From positions 1 to 28,725 of the forward strand of contig CAMPJM010000004.1 in the NCBI GenBank assembly GCA_946886805.1: DNA of 28,725 nucleotides, written 5' to 3'. Of the stretch, positions 8,306-16,026 are shown piece by piece. Made by a program: the position numbers and the translations under genes. The notes under the pieces are model-generated. The model was not told the origin of the DNA. It made no database searches and was given only the letters and a program-made list of their open reading frames with translations. How positions within the stretch are numbered: the first letter of the stretch is position 1; each line of letters begins with the position of its first letter. Source of the DNA: an uncultured Flammeovirgaceae bacterium (lineage in GTDB: Bacteria; Bacteroidota; Bacteroidia; Cytophagales; Cyclobacteriaceae).

Positions 8306-8429
8306 CCTTCAACTTTCAACTTTAAATTTTAAACTTCGAATCTTGAATAAACCCTGAACCTGGAACTTTGAACCATGAACCTTGAATTATGAACCATGAA
8401 CTTTCAACCTTTAAACTTTAAACTTTGAA
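8306..8429. repeat. Degenerate heptamer tandem repeat (ATGAACC/TTGAACC/TTTAAAC)
   Basis: About 120 bp built from roughly 7-nt units such as TTCAACT, TTTAAAC, TTGAACC and ATGAACC, with occasional 6- and 8-nt steps. There is no open frame across it. It ends about 22 bp before the dnaG -7 box, so the upstream promoter contacts for dnaG fall within or beside the tract. Confidence 0.7.
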
Positions 8430-8451
8430 GAAATCTTCTATCTAAAAATAT

Positions 8452-8459
8452 TATCTTTG
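8452..8459 (+). promoter_or_regulatory. -7 promoter box for dnaG
   Basis: TATCTTTG matches the Bacteroidota -7 consensus TAnnTTTG exactly. Transcription would begin about 8466, leaving a leader of only about 10 nt before the TTG start at 8476. The nearest upstream TTTG (8424-8427) gives a 24-bp gap, longer than the usual ~19, so the -33 element is uncertain. Confidence 0.55.
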
Positions 8460-8475
8460 TTTTAAAAATTAGCCT

Positions 8476-10392
8476 TTGAAATTAAGACAAGAAACAATAC
8501 AACAGATACAGGAAAGAATTGAGATAGAGGAAGTAGTCTCGGATTTCATTTCTTTAAAACGAAAAGGACAAAACTTATGGGCTTGTTGCCCTTTTCACAA
8601 TGAGAAATCCCCCTCGTTTTCTGTTGCTCCCGCAAAAGGTATCTATAAGTGTTTTGGCTGTGGCGCTGCGGGTGATGCACTGCAATTTGTTATGGATATT
8701 GAAGGCATCAACTATATCGATGCATTAAAATATCTCGCTAAAAAATATGGTATTGAAATTCAGGAAGAAGCTATAGACGATAGCCAAATCCAGGCTCAAA
8801 ATGAAAAGGACAGCCTATTTATAGTCTCTAATTTTGCGAACGAATATTTTCAAAACCTGCTGTGGGAAAGTCAGGAAGGTAAATCCATAGGACTAAGCTA
8901 TTTTAAGGAACGAGGATTCAATGAGAAAATCATCAGGAAATTCCAATTGGGCTATACGCTTGAAGCCTGGGATGGACTTGTAAAAGCCGCGGAAAAGCAG
9001 GGGTATAGCAAGGAGTTACTTGAAAAGGCAGGGTTGGTAATCCAAAAAGAGGACCGGTTCTATGACAGATTTAGGGCAAGAGTCGTTTTTCCCGTTCATA
9101 ACGTAGGAGGGAAGGTAATAGCCTTCGGAGCTAGAATTCTCAAGGCAGATAAGAAGCAGCCAAAGTATATAAATTCACCTGAGACCCTTATCTACCATAA
9201 AAGCGATGTCCTTTATGGCATGCACCAGGCAAGGCAGGCGATTAGAATTGCTGACAATTGCTTTCTGGTCGAAGGTTATACCGACGTTATCTCCCTGCAT
9301 TTATCAGGTGTCGAAAACGTAGTTGCTTCTTCCGGAACCTCTCTTACAGAAGAACAAATTAAGCTTATAAGTCGCTACACAGAAAATATCACGGTTCTGT
9401 TTGATGGAGATGCTGCCGGAATGAAGGCCTCCTTGCGAGGGATAGACATGATCCTGGAAAAGGGACTTAACGTGAGGGTAGTGATATTTCCGGAGGGGGA
9501 AGATCCGGACAGCTATTCAAAGAAAATAGGAAGTACCGCTTTTGCAGATTATCTGAAAGATAATGCAGAGGATTTTATCAGCTATAAAACTGCTGTATAT
9601 ACCCGGGAGGCGGCTGGTGACCCTATAAAAAAAGCAGATACTATAAAAGAAATATTGGGTAGTGTTGCAAAAGTGCCTGACCCAATAAAAAGGGCTGTTT
9701 ATGTAAAGCAGTGCAGTGTTTTACTGGAAATGGACGAAGGGGTTTTAATCACCGAATTAAATAAACTTCTACGGAAAGCTGATCAGAAAAAGCCCGCAGG
9801 CCCACCCGACAATAACCAGGATATTATTAATATTCTGGACGAAATAGAAGCAGATCCTGTTATAGATACCGACAAGGTCATTGCGCTACAAGAACAGGAA
9901 AGCATTAGGCTGCTCATTTCATATGGTTTTACAGAGGTGGGGGACAACCACAGGATATATGATCATTTGTTGGAGGAATTAGAAGATATTGAATTTCAAA
10001 CACCCTTGTATCAGGAAATATTAGCACTCTATAAGAGTACTGTTGCCACAGGGAAAATACCTGAACCTGATCTGTTTATAAAAAATGGATCGCCGGAAAT
10101 AAGGAAGGAAGTAATAAACCTGATTGCAGATAGGTATGAAATCAGCCAGAATTGGAAGGATAAATTTAAAATAAACATTCCACGGGAAAAAGAAATTCTC
10201 AACAGCGTGATTTATACCAACGTACTGAGATTGAAGTTTCGAATGCTTCAGAAGCTGGTGGAAGGAAATATGAAGGAGTTGAAGCAGGCCCGGGAGCCGG
10301 ATGTCCAGGAAAAGTTATTGAATGTCCATATGGAGCTAAAGAAAACAGAAATGGAATTAGCAGGGCATTTAGGTATAGTGGTTTCAGGTTAA
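8476..10392 (+). CDS. dnaG: DNA primase
   Basis: A 638-residue DnaG that makes RNA primers at the replication fork. The N-terminal zinc-binding domain (1-100) has CPFH (Cys38, His41) and CFGC (Cys59, Cys62). The RNA polymerase/TOPRIM core follows: the acidic VEGYTDV (catalytic Glu266), FDGDAAG (Asp310, Asp312) and GEDPDSY (342-348). A divergent C-terminal helicase-interaction region (about 450-638) completes it. The start is TTG at 8476: an in-frame stop lies at 8470-8472, and the next internal Met (residue 73) would remove the zinc domain, so TTG is the only sensible start. No Shine-Dalgarno sequence is seen, as is normal for this phylum. Length and motifs are typical. Confidence 0.97.
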   Translation: MKLRQETIQQIQERIEIEEVVSDFISLKRKGQNLWACCPFHNEKSPSFSVAPAKGIYKCFGCGAAGDALQFVMDIEGINYIDALKYLAKKYGIEIQEEAIDDSQIQAQNEKDSLFIVSNFANEYFQNLLWESQEGKSIGLSYFKERGFNEKIIRKFQLGYTLEAWDGLVKAAEKQGYSKELLEKAGLVIQKEDRFYDRFRARVVFPVHNVGGKVIAFGARILKADKKQPKYINSPETLIYHKSDVLYGMHQARQAIRIADNCFLVEGYTDVISLHLSGVENVVASSGTSLTEEQIKLISRYTENITVLFDGDAAGMKASLRGIDMILEKGLNVRVVIFPEGEDPDSYSKKIGSTAFADYLKDNAEDFISYKTAVYTREAAGDPIKKADTIKEILGSVAKVPDPIKRAVYVKQCSVLLEMDEGVLITELNKLLRKADQKKPAGPPDNNQDIINILDEIEADPVIDTDKVIALQEQESIRLLISYGFTEVGDNHRIYDHLLEELEDIEFQTPLYQEILALYKSTVATGKIPEPDLFIKNGSPEIRKEVINLIADRYEISQNWKDKFKINIPREKEILNSVIYTNVLRLKFRMLQKLVEGNMKELKQAREPDVQEKLLNVHMELKKTEMELAGHLGIVVSG

Positions 10393-10614
10393 GTTGTATA
10401 TTTAAGCACTTGTTATTTCAAATTTGAAACAATAAAATAAGCCATATATTCCGCAAAAATTTCTATTTATAATTCGATTTTAACAAGAACTAATAATTGA
10501 TGGAATAGACAATAGAACAGAATTTTTGAAAAATTTGTTAGTTGTTGAATCAAGCGATAATTTAAATTAAACAAGCTTTTATATTTTTTAATGTAAAAAG
10601 CGATATTAAAAAAA

Positions 10615-11862
10615 ATGGAAAAAATAACCCAGGAAGATACCGTACTTGATACTATTGAAGAAGCAATAGAAGCCATTAAAAACGGCGAGATAATTATTGT
10701 AGTCGATGACGAAGATAGGGAAAACGAAGGTGATTTTGTTTGCGCTGCTGAATGTGTGACCCCACAAATTATCAATTTCATGGCGACGCATGGAAGGGGA
10801 TTGATTTGCTGCCCGCTTGTGGAAGAAAGGTGCGAGGAGTTGGGACTCGAATTGATGGTAGGTAGAAATACCGCTACCTTTGAAACACCTTTTACCGTAT
10901 CTGTTGATTTAATAGGACACGGATGCTCAACTGGTATCTCTGCCAGCGACCGCTCAAAAACTATTAAAGCATTGGTTGACCCCGAGACTAGGCCTGAAGA
11001 ATTAGGCAAACCTGGCCATATTTTCCCCTTGAGGGCTAAGCAAGGCGGCGTTTTAAGAAGAACGGGACACACAGAGGCTTCAATTGATTTCGCAAGACTA
11101 GCTGGATTTAGACCCGCAGGCGTCTTGGTGGAAATTATGAATGAAGATGGCTCTATGGCCAGACTTCCCGACCTCAAAAAAGTAGCCAAAAGATTTAATC
11201 TGAAATTGGTCTCCATAAAAGATCTGATCGCTTATATTTTAAAGAAAGAGAGCCTCATCGAGAAGGAGATTGAAGTAGACATGCCAACCGAATATGGTAA
11301 TTTTAAAATGGTTGCCTACCGACAAACCAATACCAATGAACTGCATTTAGCCCTCTTTAAGGGTAGATGGGAAAAGGACGAGCCTGTGATGGTACGGGTA
11401 CACTCTTCTTGTGTAACTGGCGACATATTTGGCTCCTGCCGCTGCGATTGTGGAGAACAACTGCATGCGGCGATGCAAATGGTGGAAAAAGAAGGAAAAG
11501 GGGTAGTGCTTTATATGAATCAGGAAGGGAGAGGGATAGGCTTATTAAACAAGTTAAAAGCTTATAAACTTCAGGAAACAGGTTTGGATACTGTAGAAGC
11601 CAATCTTCAACTTGGGTTCCAAATGGACCAACGTGACTATGGTGTTGGTGCTCAAATTCTTAGAGACTTAGGTATATCAAAAATTCGTTTAATTTCAAAT
11701 AATCCTAAAAAAAGAGCTGGACTTATCGGTTATGGTCTGGAAATTGTAGATTCAGTAGCTATTGAAACGGTGCCCAATATCCATAATGAAAACTATCTGA
11801 TAACGAAAAGAGATAAAATGGGGCATACGATTTTACAAGAAATTAAAAATCTCAAGAAATAA
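10615..11862 (+). CDS. ribBA: Bifunctional 3,4-dihydroxy-2-butanone-4-phosphate synthase / GTP cyclohydrolase II
   Basis: A 415-residue fusion carrying out the two entry steps of riboflavin synthesis. Residues 1-205 are RibB (ribulose-5-phosphate to dihydroxybutanone phosphate), with [11 protein letters not shown] (31-41), RGLICCPL (61-68) and [11 protein letters not shown] (148-158). Residues about 210-415 are RibA (GTP to the diaminopyrimidine), with the zinc ligands Cys266, Cys277 and Cys279 in the C-x10-C-x-C pattern, [10 protein letters not shown] (301-310) and [11 protein letters not shown] (339-349). No FMN riboswitch signature is visible in the 222-bp upstream gap. A weak TATATTTT box at 10580-10587 is the only promoter-like sequence. 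A 249-codon open frame runs antisense through the RibB half, but it is a shadow. Confidence 0.97.
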   Translation: MEKITQEDTVLDTIEEAIEAIKNGEIIIVVDDEDRENEGDFVCAAECVTPQIINFMATHGRGLICCPLVEERCEELGLELMVGRNTATFETPFTVSVDLIGHGCSTGISASDRSKTIKALVDPETRPEELGKPGHIFPLRAKQGGVLRRTGHTEASIDFARLAGFRPAGVLVEIMNEDGSMARLPDLKKVAKRFNLKLVSIKDLIAYILKKESLIEKEIEVDMPTEYGNFKMVAYRQTNTNELHLALFKGRWEKDEPVMVRVHSSCVTGDIFGSCRCDCGEQLHAAMQMVEKEGKGVVLYMNQEGRGIGLLNKLKAYKLQETGLDTVEANLQLGFQMDQRDYGVGAQILRDLGISKIRLISNNPKKRAGLIGYGLEIVDSVAIETVPNIHNENYLITKRDKMGHTILQEIKNLKK

Positions 11863-11885
11863 TTGGCGTTCAAAACCTGGTTTGA

Positions 11886-12503
11886 ATGAAAAAAATATTA
11901 GCGGTTTGTTGTTTCCTTATTAGTTACACTTTTTCCAATGCACAGGAATTTCCTTTTCAGGTCTGGCATGATGGAAAAGTTGTTCTTATGAATGGAGACA
12001 CCCTTAACGGATTGGTCAAATACAATTTGGACGGCAATATTGTTCAATTTGATAATAAAAGGCAAGTGAAGGCTTTTTCGTCTCAGAAAGTACTGTTTTT
12101 TGAAATATTTGACCAGATATTTGAAACACATCGGGAGTTTTATTCATTGCCTTTTTATGTTCAGCCAAATTACAAAACACCAATCCTTTTTGAAGTACTG
12201 CATGAAGGTCCAATGACATTATTAGCCCGGGAGTATGTGATTGAAGAATCGATACCACAATACAGTTACTATAGAAGGAATTCTTACCTAACGCAAAGCC
12301 GCCTTGCTTTTGAATACTTTTTTTTAGACCGGGAAGGAAATATTGAGAAGTATTCCCTTAAAAAAAGTGACCTTTTTGAAGTACTAAAAGAGAAGGAAGA
12401 GGAAGTGAAGCGGTATATGAAAAAGAATAATTTAAGGTATGATAGGAGGGAAGATCTGGTGAGAATTGTGGCTTACTATAATTCCCTTCTTGAAGAAAAG
12501 TAA
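11886..12503 (+). CDS. Secreted/periplasmic protein of unknown function
   Basis: A 205-residue protein with a clear signal peptide (MKKILAVCCFLISYTFSNAQ, cleavage near residue 19-20). The mature part begins with a beta-rich segment, WHDGKVVLMNGDTLNGLVKY, of the kind seen in several Bacteroidota exported proteins of unknown role. It ends with a charged, probably helical tail (about 150-205, rich in Lys/Glu/Arg). There is no T9SS domain, no lipobox and no recognised enzyme motif. It starts 23 bp after ribBA, so it may be co-transcribed. The imperfect dyad TTCAAAACCTGGTTTGAA (11869-11886) covers the start codon and could fold over it. I do not recognise a function. Confidence 0.8.
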   Translation: MKKILAVCCFLISYTFSNAQEFPFQVWHDGKVVLMNGDTLNGLVKYNLDGNIVQFDNKRQVKAFSSQKVLFFEIFDQIFETHREFYSLPFYVQPNYKTPILFEVLHEGPMTLLAREYVIEESIPQYSYYRRNSYLTQSRLAFEYFFLDREGNIEKYSLKKSDLFEVLKEKEEEVKRYMKKNNLRYDRREDLVRIVAYYNSLLEEK

Positions 12504-12672
12504 TTTTTTCTCGTTCATACTTTTTTAGTTTCTTTGTCATAATTATCCGCCTTTTTACTTTACAAGCCATTTTCGAATTTGCTTATCTCAAACAGAATTA
12601 CCCATTCTGACAATGTTTATTAGAAGATCTAAATATTTACCAGCTATCAATGGATAGCAACAAACCATAAAA

Positions 12673-13443
12673 ATGAAAAAACCTTTAATACTAGTTTGCA
12701 ATGATGACGGAATTGAATCTCTTGGTATTTTCACCCTTGTTGATATTATGAAAGAGTTAGGTGATGTTATTGTTGTGGCTCCCGATAGTCCCCAATCTGG
12801 TATGGGACATGCAATTACAATAGGAAATACATTAAGGCTCACAAAAACAGAAATCCATCAGGATGTGATTTCTTACAAATGTTCCGGCACGCCTGCTGAC
12901 TGTGTGAAACTTGCCAAACACCATGTTTTAAAGGATAACAAACCGGATTTGGTAGTAAGCGGCATAAATCACGGTAGCAATACGTCGATAAGCGTGTTGT
13001 ATTCAGGTACTATGTCCGCAGCTATTGAAGCGGCTATAGAAGGAATGCCAGCGATAGGGTTTTCTCTATGTGATTATTCTTCTCAGGCAAACTTTGAGCA
13101 TACACGTGAATATGTCTTAAAAATTTCTCAGCAGGTCTTAAAAAATGGATTGCCAAAGGGGGTAGCATTGAATGTAAATTTCCCACCCAAACGAAATGAG
13201 CCGATTAAAGGAATAAAAATATGCAGACAAGCGCGGGCAAAATGGGAAGAGGAATTCGATGAAAGGTATGACCCAAACGGAAGAAGATATTTTTGGCTGG
13301 CAGGCAATTTTGTAAACTTTGATAAAGGGGAAGACAATGATGAATGGGCAATTGCTAACAACTATGCCTCTGTTGTTCCCGTTCAGTTTGACATGACTGC
13401 CCATCATGCCATCAGCCAGCTAAACGACGATTGGGATATATAA
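12673..13443 (+). CDS. surE: 5'/3'-nucleotidase SurE
   Basis: A 256-residue SurE, a metal-dependent nucleoside monophosphate phosphatase linked to stationary-phase survival. Visible signatures are the metal-binding CNDDGIES (9-16, Asp11 and Asp12), APDSPQSGMGHAIT near residues 36-49, and SGINHGSNTSISVLYSGT (about 96-113), which contributes the remaining ligand Asn and the phosphate pocket. The length is typical of the family. A 6-bp hairpin (GCTATC/GATAGC, 12643-12658) sits in the leader. The preceding 169-bp gap shows no clear promoter. The DinB-like gene follows 61 bp downstream on the same strand. Confidence 0.96.
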   Translation: MKKPLILVCNDDGIESLGIFTLVDIMKELGDVIVVAPDSPQSGMGHAITIGNTLRLTKTEIHQDVISYKCSGTPADCVKLAKHHVLKDNKPDLVVSGINHGSNTSISVLYSGTMSAAIEAAIEGMPAIGFSLCDYSSQANFEHTREYVLKISQQVLKNGLPKGVALNVNFPPKRNEPIKGIKICRQARAKWEEEFDERYDPNGRRYFWLAGNFVNFDKGEDNDEWAIANNYASVVPVQFDMTAHHAISQLNDDWDI

Positions 13444-13504
13444 TTCGGCTTTTGATTTTTGGTTTTTGGGTATTTATTTTTCTGCCTGTTTATTTTTGAA
13501 GCTT

Positions 13505-13956
13505 ATGAAAATTGATTTTTCTTCCATTTTTTCAGAATCCTTTGAAACTTTTAAGGTTTTTGATAATATTTCGGTTTCTAAAATAGATGTTAACTGTTTG
13601 AGTTCTATTTGGCAGACCCTGAATCATCTGGTTATCTGGCAGGATTTCCAGTTGAATAAGCTTAAAAAATTAAAATTTAAAGGTAAACTAGAAGAATTTG
13701 AATCCTGGTTATTCAAAAACTGCCAAAATCACAAGCAGAACTGGATGAATTGATTGAAAAATTCAATATGCAAATTGGCTTGTTTAAAGAAACCTTGAGA
13801 AGCTTGTCGGTTGAAGGGCCTTTCGTTAATGAGAAATTAGCGATTATTCAGGAGTCTGCACTTCATCTGTCTTTTCATCTGGGTGAAATTATCCATGTGA
13901 GAAGAACAAATGGGAATTATCCTCTCCCTCACAAAATGAAATCTTTTTTGGGTTAG
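13505..13956 (+). pseudogene. DinB-like superfamily protein gene, split by a frameshift
   Basis: Two overlapping frames together encode one DinB-fold protein of about 150 residues. Frame 1 starts MKIDFSSIF (ATG 13505; the upstream in-frame ATG at 13466 adds an unlikely hydrophobic leader), contains LNHLVIWQDF, and ends at 13753. The continuation lies in the -1 frame, KLPKSQAELDELIEKFNMQ, and carries the histidine-rich LHLSFHLGEIIHVRR near the C-terminus. Frame 1 meets frame 2 at an A5 run (13715-13719): a sixth A would give FKKLPKSQ and a continuous protein. DinB-family four-helix proteins often bind a metal through His residues and include thiol-dependent transferases; no specific activity can be claimed. 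Either the gene is newly inactivated or the assembly lost one base. CAAAAAC is not a classic slippery heptamer. Confidence 0.75.
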
Positions 13957-13962
13957 TTGTAC

Positions 13963-14322
13963 AGCACTAATGAAAAAACAAGGTTCTATGTGATTAGTAG
14001 TGGGTCATTTTTTTCATAATCCAAAACATAAGCTGCTATAAATTCTTTTTGTCCTCGCCGGACAGGCCTTACTTTTTTTCTTGATAAAAAAAGTAAGCAA
14101 AAAAATCAAGGCTGTATTCATTTTTTAACGCTATTTTCCTCACCAAATTGGGAAATAAAAGAACTCCCTTCGGTCAGACAGCTTTTATTTCTAATCCAAT
14201 TCGATGAGGAAAATACCTAAAATGAATAAGGCCGGTCACCTAAGAATGCAATCGTTCTTAAAAAGCGATATCTTGCCACCCACTGCAATCCACATAGAGC
14301 CAAAAACAAATTGCTTGGTGCT
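13963..14322. mobile_element. 360-bp foldback (MITE-like) element
   Basis: The ends are imperfect inverted repeats: AGCACTAA near 13963 against TTGGTGCT ending 14322, and TCTATGTG (13985-13992) with AGTGGGT (13999-14005) against ACCCACT (14278-14284) with CACATAGA. Inside is a perfect 12-bp stem CTTACTTTTTTT/AAAAAAAGTAAG (14068-14079/14086-14097). Next comes a nested long palindrome: TATTCATTTT/AAAATGAATA (14115-14124/14219-14228), TATTTTCCTC/GAGGAAAATA (14132-14141/14206-14215), AATTGG/CCAATT (14146-14151/14196-14201) and AAATAAAAG/CTTTTATTT (14153-14161/14182-14190). It encodes no protein. It could be a non-autonomous mobile repeat or a long structured RNA; target-site duplications are not obvious. 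Confidence 0.6.
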
Positions 14323-14401
14323 AAATATTTCTGAATTTTTGAGGTGATTTACATTAAAGCAGTTTTTGATTCTTTGAAAACGCGGTCTAGTAAAGCAAGT
14401 G

Positions 14402-14441
14402 TTTGTCCCAGTTTTGCGACTTCAAGCAAAATTGGGACAAA
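14402..14441. repeat. 16-bp hairpin downstream of the GH16 gene
   Basis: TTTGTCCCAGTTTTGC (14402-14417) pairs with GCAAAATTGGGACAAA (14426-14441) over 16 bp with one G-U, around an 8-nt loop. It lies 30 bp after the stop of the minus-strand GH16 gene and could stop or protect that transcript. However, there is no T-tract on either strand, so a dispersed repeat is an alternative. Confidence 0.6.
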
Positions 14442-14470
14442 ATACATCACTCAGCCTCGTGATCAGCTGC

Positions 14471-15913
14471 TTATTTTTTGATAAATCTTCTGATAATAAT
14501 AGTGTCCCCTTTCGCTATTCTAAGAGTATAAATTCCGAACGGCAAAGTCGAAACATCTATCTCTCTGGAAGATAAATTTCCCTCATAAACTTCTTTACCA
14601 ATCCAATCTGTAATTACAATTGCATCCCCGGGGGAAAGTTGTGAACCTGAAATCGTAAATTTGTTCCTCACAGGGTTTGGATATAATGACACTACATCAT
14701 CAGCTTTAGAAGCTGTTTGTTCCTGTAGCGTCAAATTTTGTAATAAGGAAGAAGTGCTCTCTATCTGAATCCAATTGAGATTGAAACCTCCGTAAAGTGC
14801 ATAAATACCAAGGTTTTGCTGACCTGCTTGCAAACTTACTGTTTGGGTTATTGTAGTCCAGTTTTGCCAACCTCCTGTGGCAGGAACATCGATATCGCCA
14901 ATGATGGTAGCCCCCGCGTCTCTATCAAGTCGAATTTTTCCGCCTCCATTCAAAGAAGCAACCCGATAACGTACAGTATAGGTTCCTGCTGAGGGTATGT
15001 TCACAGGATATACCATCCAGTCACCTTGATCTATCCAACCAACATTCTGACCTCCACCTGAATCAGACGTGCTTTCTGTTTGTATACCACTCATAACACT
15101 ATAGTTCTCTGCCTGAATAGTGGTAGAAAAAGAAGGTGGTGGGGGAGTGCCATTGTTTTGGTATACCCTCACATATTCCACTTGCATGGTGGCAGGGAAG
15201 GCATTGTTATCAATATTAAATCCTGGCCAATTTCCTCCCACTGCCAGGTTTAAAAGAAGGAAGAACTCGTTATGAAACTCGCCGGTTCCGTTTACTCCGT
15301 TAGCGATGTTTACTTCGTGATATTGAGTGCCATCTAAGTACCATCTTATTGCAGTGGCGTCCCACTCCACACTGTAGTTGTGAAAGGTGGTGGCATTGGT
15401 GGCGACAGAACCACCATAATTTGCATAATTGCCATTGTGATCTTGCCAGTGGATCGTACCGTGTATCTCGGGTGCATTGTTAATATGTTCCATTATGTCG
15501 ATCTCCCCGCATGAAGGCCACGATACTGAATTAATGTTTGCTCCTAGCATCCAGAATGCAGGCCATAAACCCATTGACGAAGGCATGGCAATTCTGGCTT
15601 CAATTTTTCCAAATTTAAAATTCTTCCTTCCCTGCGTTTTCATTCTGGCCGAGGTATAGTTAAATCCATTGAAGTTCTCCCGCTTTGCGGTGATAACTAG
15701 CCTGCCGTTTTGTACGGTAGCATTTTCTCTTCTGTAATATTGAAGTTCATTGTTTCCCCATCCTCCAGACCCATTTCCGGTTTCAAATACCCAGTCACTG
15801 CTTATTCCATTGTCAAATTCATCAGCCCATACAAGTTGCCAATTTTGTGAATAACCAATTTGTGCAAACAAAAGGAAGAAAGCCGTCATTAAAAAAAGTT
15901 GTAGCGTTTTCAT
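14471..15913 (-). CDS. Secreted GH16 beta-glucanase (laminarinase-like) with CBM6 and T9SS domain
   Basis: A 480-residue protein from the ATG at 15911-15913. An in-frame ATG at 15982 exists, but starting at 15913 places a normal signal peptide (MKTLQLFLMTAFFLLFAQIG, cleavage near YSQ) at the N-terminus. The GH16 domain (about 25-253) carries the catalytic GEIDIMEH (nucleophile Glu137, acid/base Glu142) and the substrate-cleft sequences GWGNNELQYY and LWPAFWML. After a short Pro linker (257-260), a CBM6 domain (about 264-387) has QAENYSVMSGIQTE, VGWIDQGDW and TGGWQNWTT. A T9SS type A tail (about 405-480) has YPNPVRNKF and LPFGIYTLRI. The likely role is extracellular hydrolysis of beta-1,3- or mixed-linkage glucan. 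It lies 113 bp after a second GH16 gene on the same strand, with which it shares CBM6 and tail. Confidence 0.93.
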   Translation of the reverse strand: MKTLQLFLMTAFFLLFAQIGYSQNWQLVWADEFDNGISSDWVFETGNGSGGWGNNELQYYRRENATVQNGRLVITAKRENFNGFNYTSARMKTQGRKNFKFGKIEARIAMPSSMGLWPAFWMLGANINSVSWPSCGEIDIMEHINNAPEIHGTIHWQDHNGNYANYGGSVATNATTFHNYSVEWDATAIRWYLDGTQYHEVNIANGVNGTGEFHNEFFLLLNLAVGGNWPGFNIDNNAFPATMQVEYVRVYQNNGTPPPPSFSTTIQAENYSVMSGIQTESTSDSGGGQNVGWIDQGDWMVYPVNIPSAGTYTVRYRVASLNGGGKIRLDRDAGATIIGDIDVPATGGWQNWTTITQTVSLQAGQQNLGIYALYGGFNLNWIQIESTSSLLQNLTLQEQTASKADDVVSLYPNPVRNKFTISGSQLSPGDAIVITDWIGKEVYEGNLSSREIDVSTLPFGIYTLRIAKGDTIIIRRFIKK

Positions 15914-16026
15914 CTGCTTAAATTTTAAGATTAAAAATTGAATTGAAATATTAAAAAATGTAATGTAAGGAAGGAAAATCACCTCTGGTTAAACTTAAGG
16001 TGGTTTTCCAATAATAATGATTAGTA

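Larger units (their letters stand above)
7810..8475. other. Repeat-rich intergenic region between divergent mrp and dnaG
   Basis: A 666-bp stretch with no credible gene. In order it holds two tandem TTCACGTGAA palindromes (7911-7934), two related foldback units (8051-8130 and 8163-8246), a degenerate heptamer tract (8306-8429) and the dnaG -7 box (8452-8459). Each is listed separately. Both flanking genes point away from the region, so it must contain two promoters; only the dnaG one is recognisable. Confidence 0.75.
13957..14470. other. Gene-free region with foldback element and hairpin
   Basis: A 514-bp stretch between the convergent DinB-like and GH16 genes. It holds the 360-bp foldback element (13963-14322), about 80 bp with nothing recognisable, and the hairpin at 14402-14441. 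No reading frame of note is present on either strand. Confidence 0.7.

Noticed and set aside
10393..10614. FMN riboswitch upstream of ribBA
   Set aside because: None of the conserved RFN-element blocks (such as an AGGG-containing 5' stem) can be found in the 222-bp AT-rich gap.
10467..11216. 249-codon open frame antisense to ribBA
   Set aside because: It lies wholly opposite the strongly conserved RibB half, has low-complexity Ser/Thr/Pro-rich sequence and no recognisable domain; it is a frame shadow.
13715..13720. Programmed -1 frameshift site in the DinB-like gene
   Set aside because: CAAAAAC lacks the full AAAAAAC heptamer, no stimulatory hairpin follows, and DinB-like proteins are not known to be made this way; a one-base deletion is simpler.
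15914..15982. Longer N-terminus for the smaller GH16 enzyme (in-frame ATG at 15982)
   Set aside because: It would put 23 hydrophobic residues ahead of a complete signal peptide; the ATG at 15913 gives a normal secretion signal.
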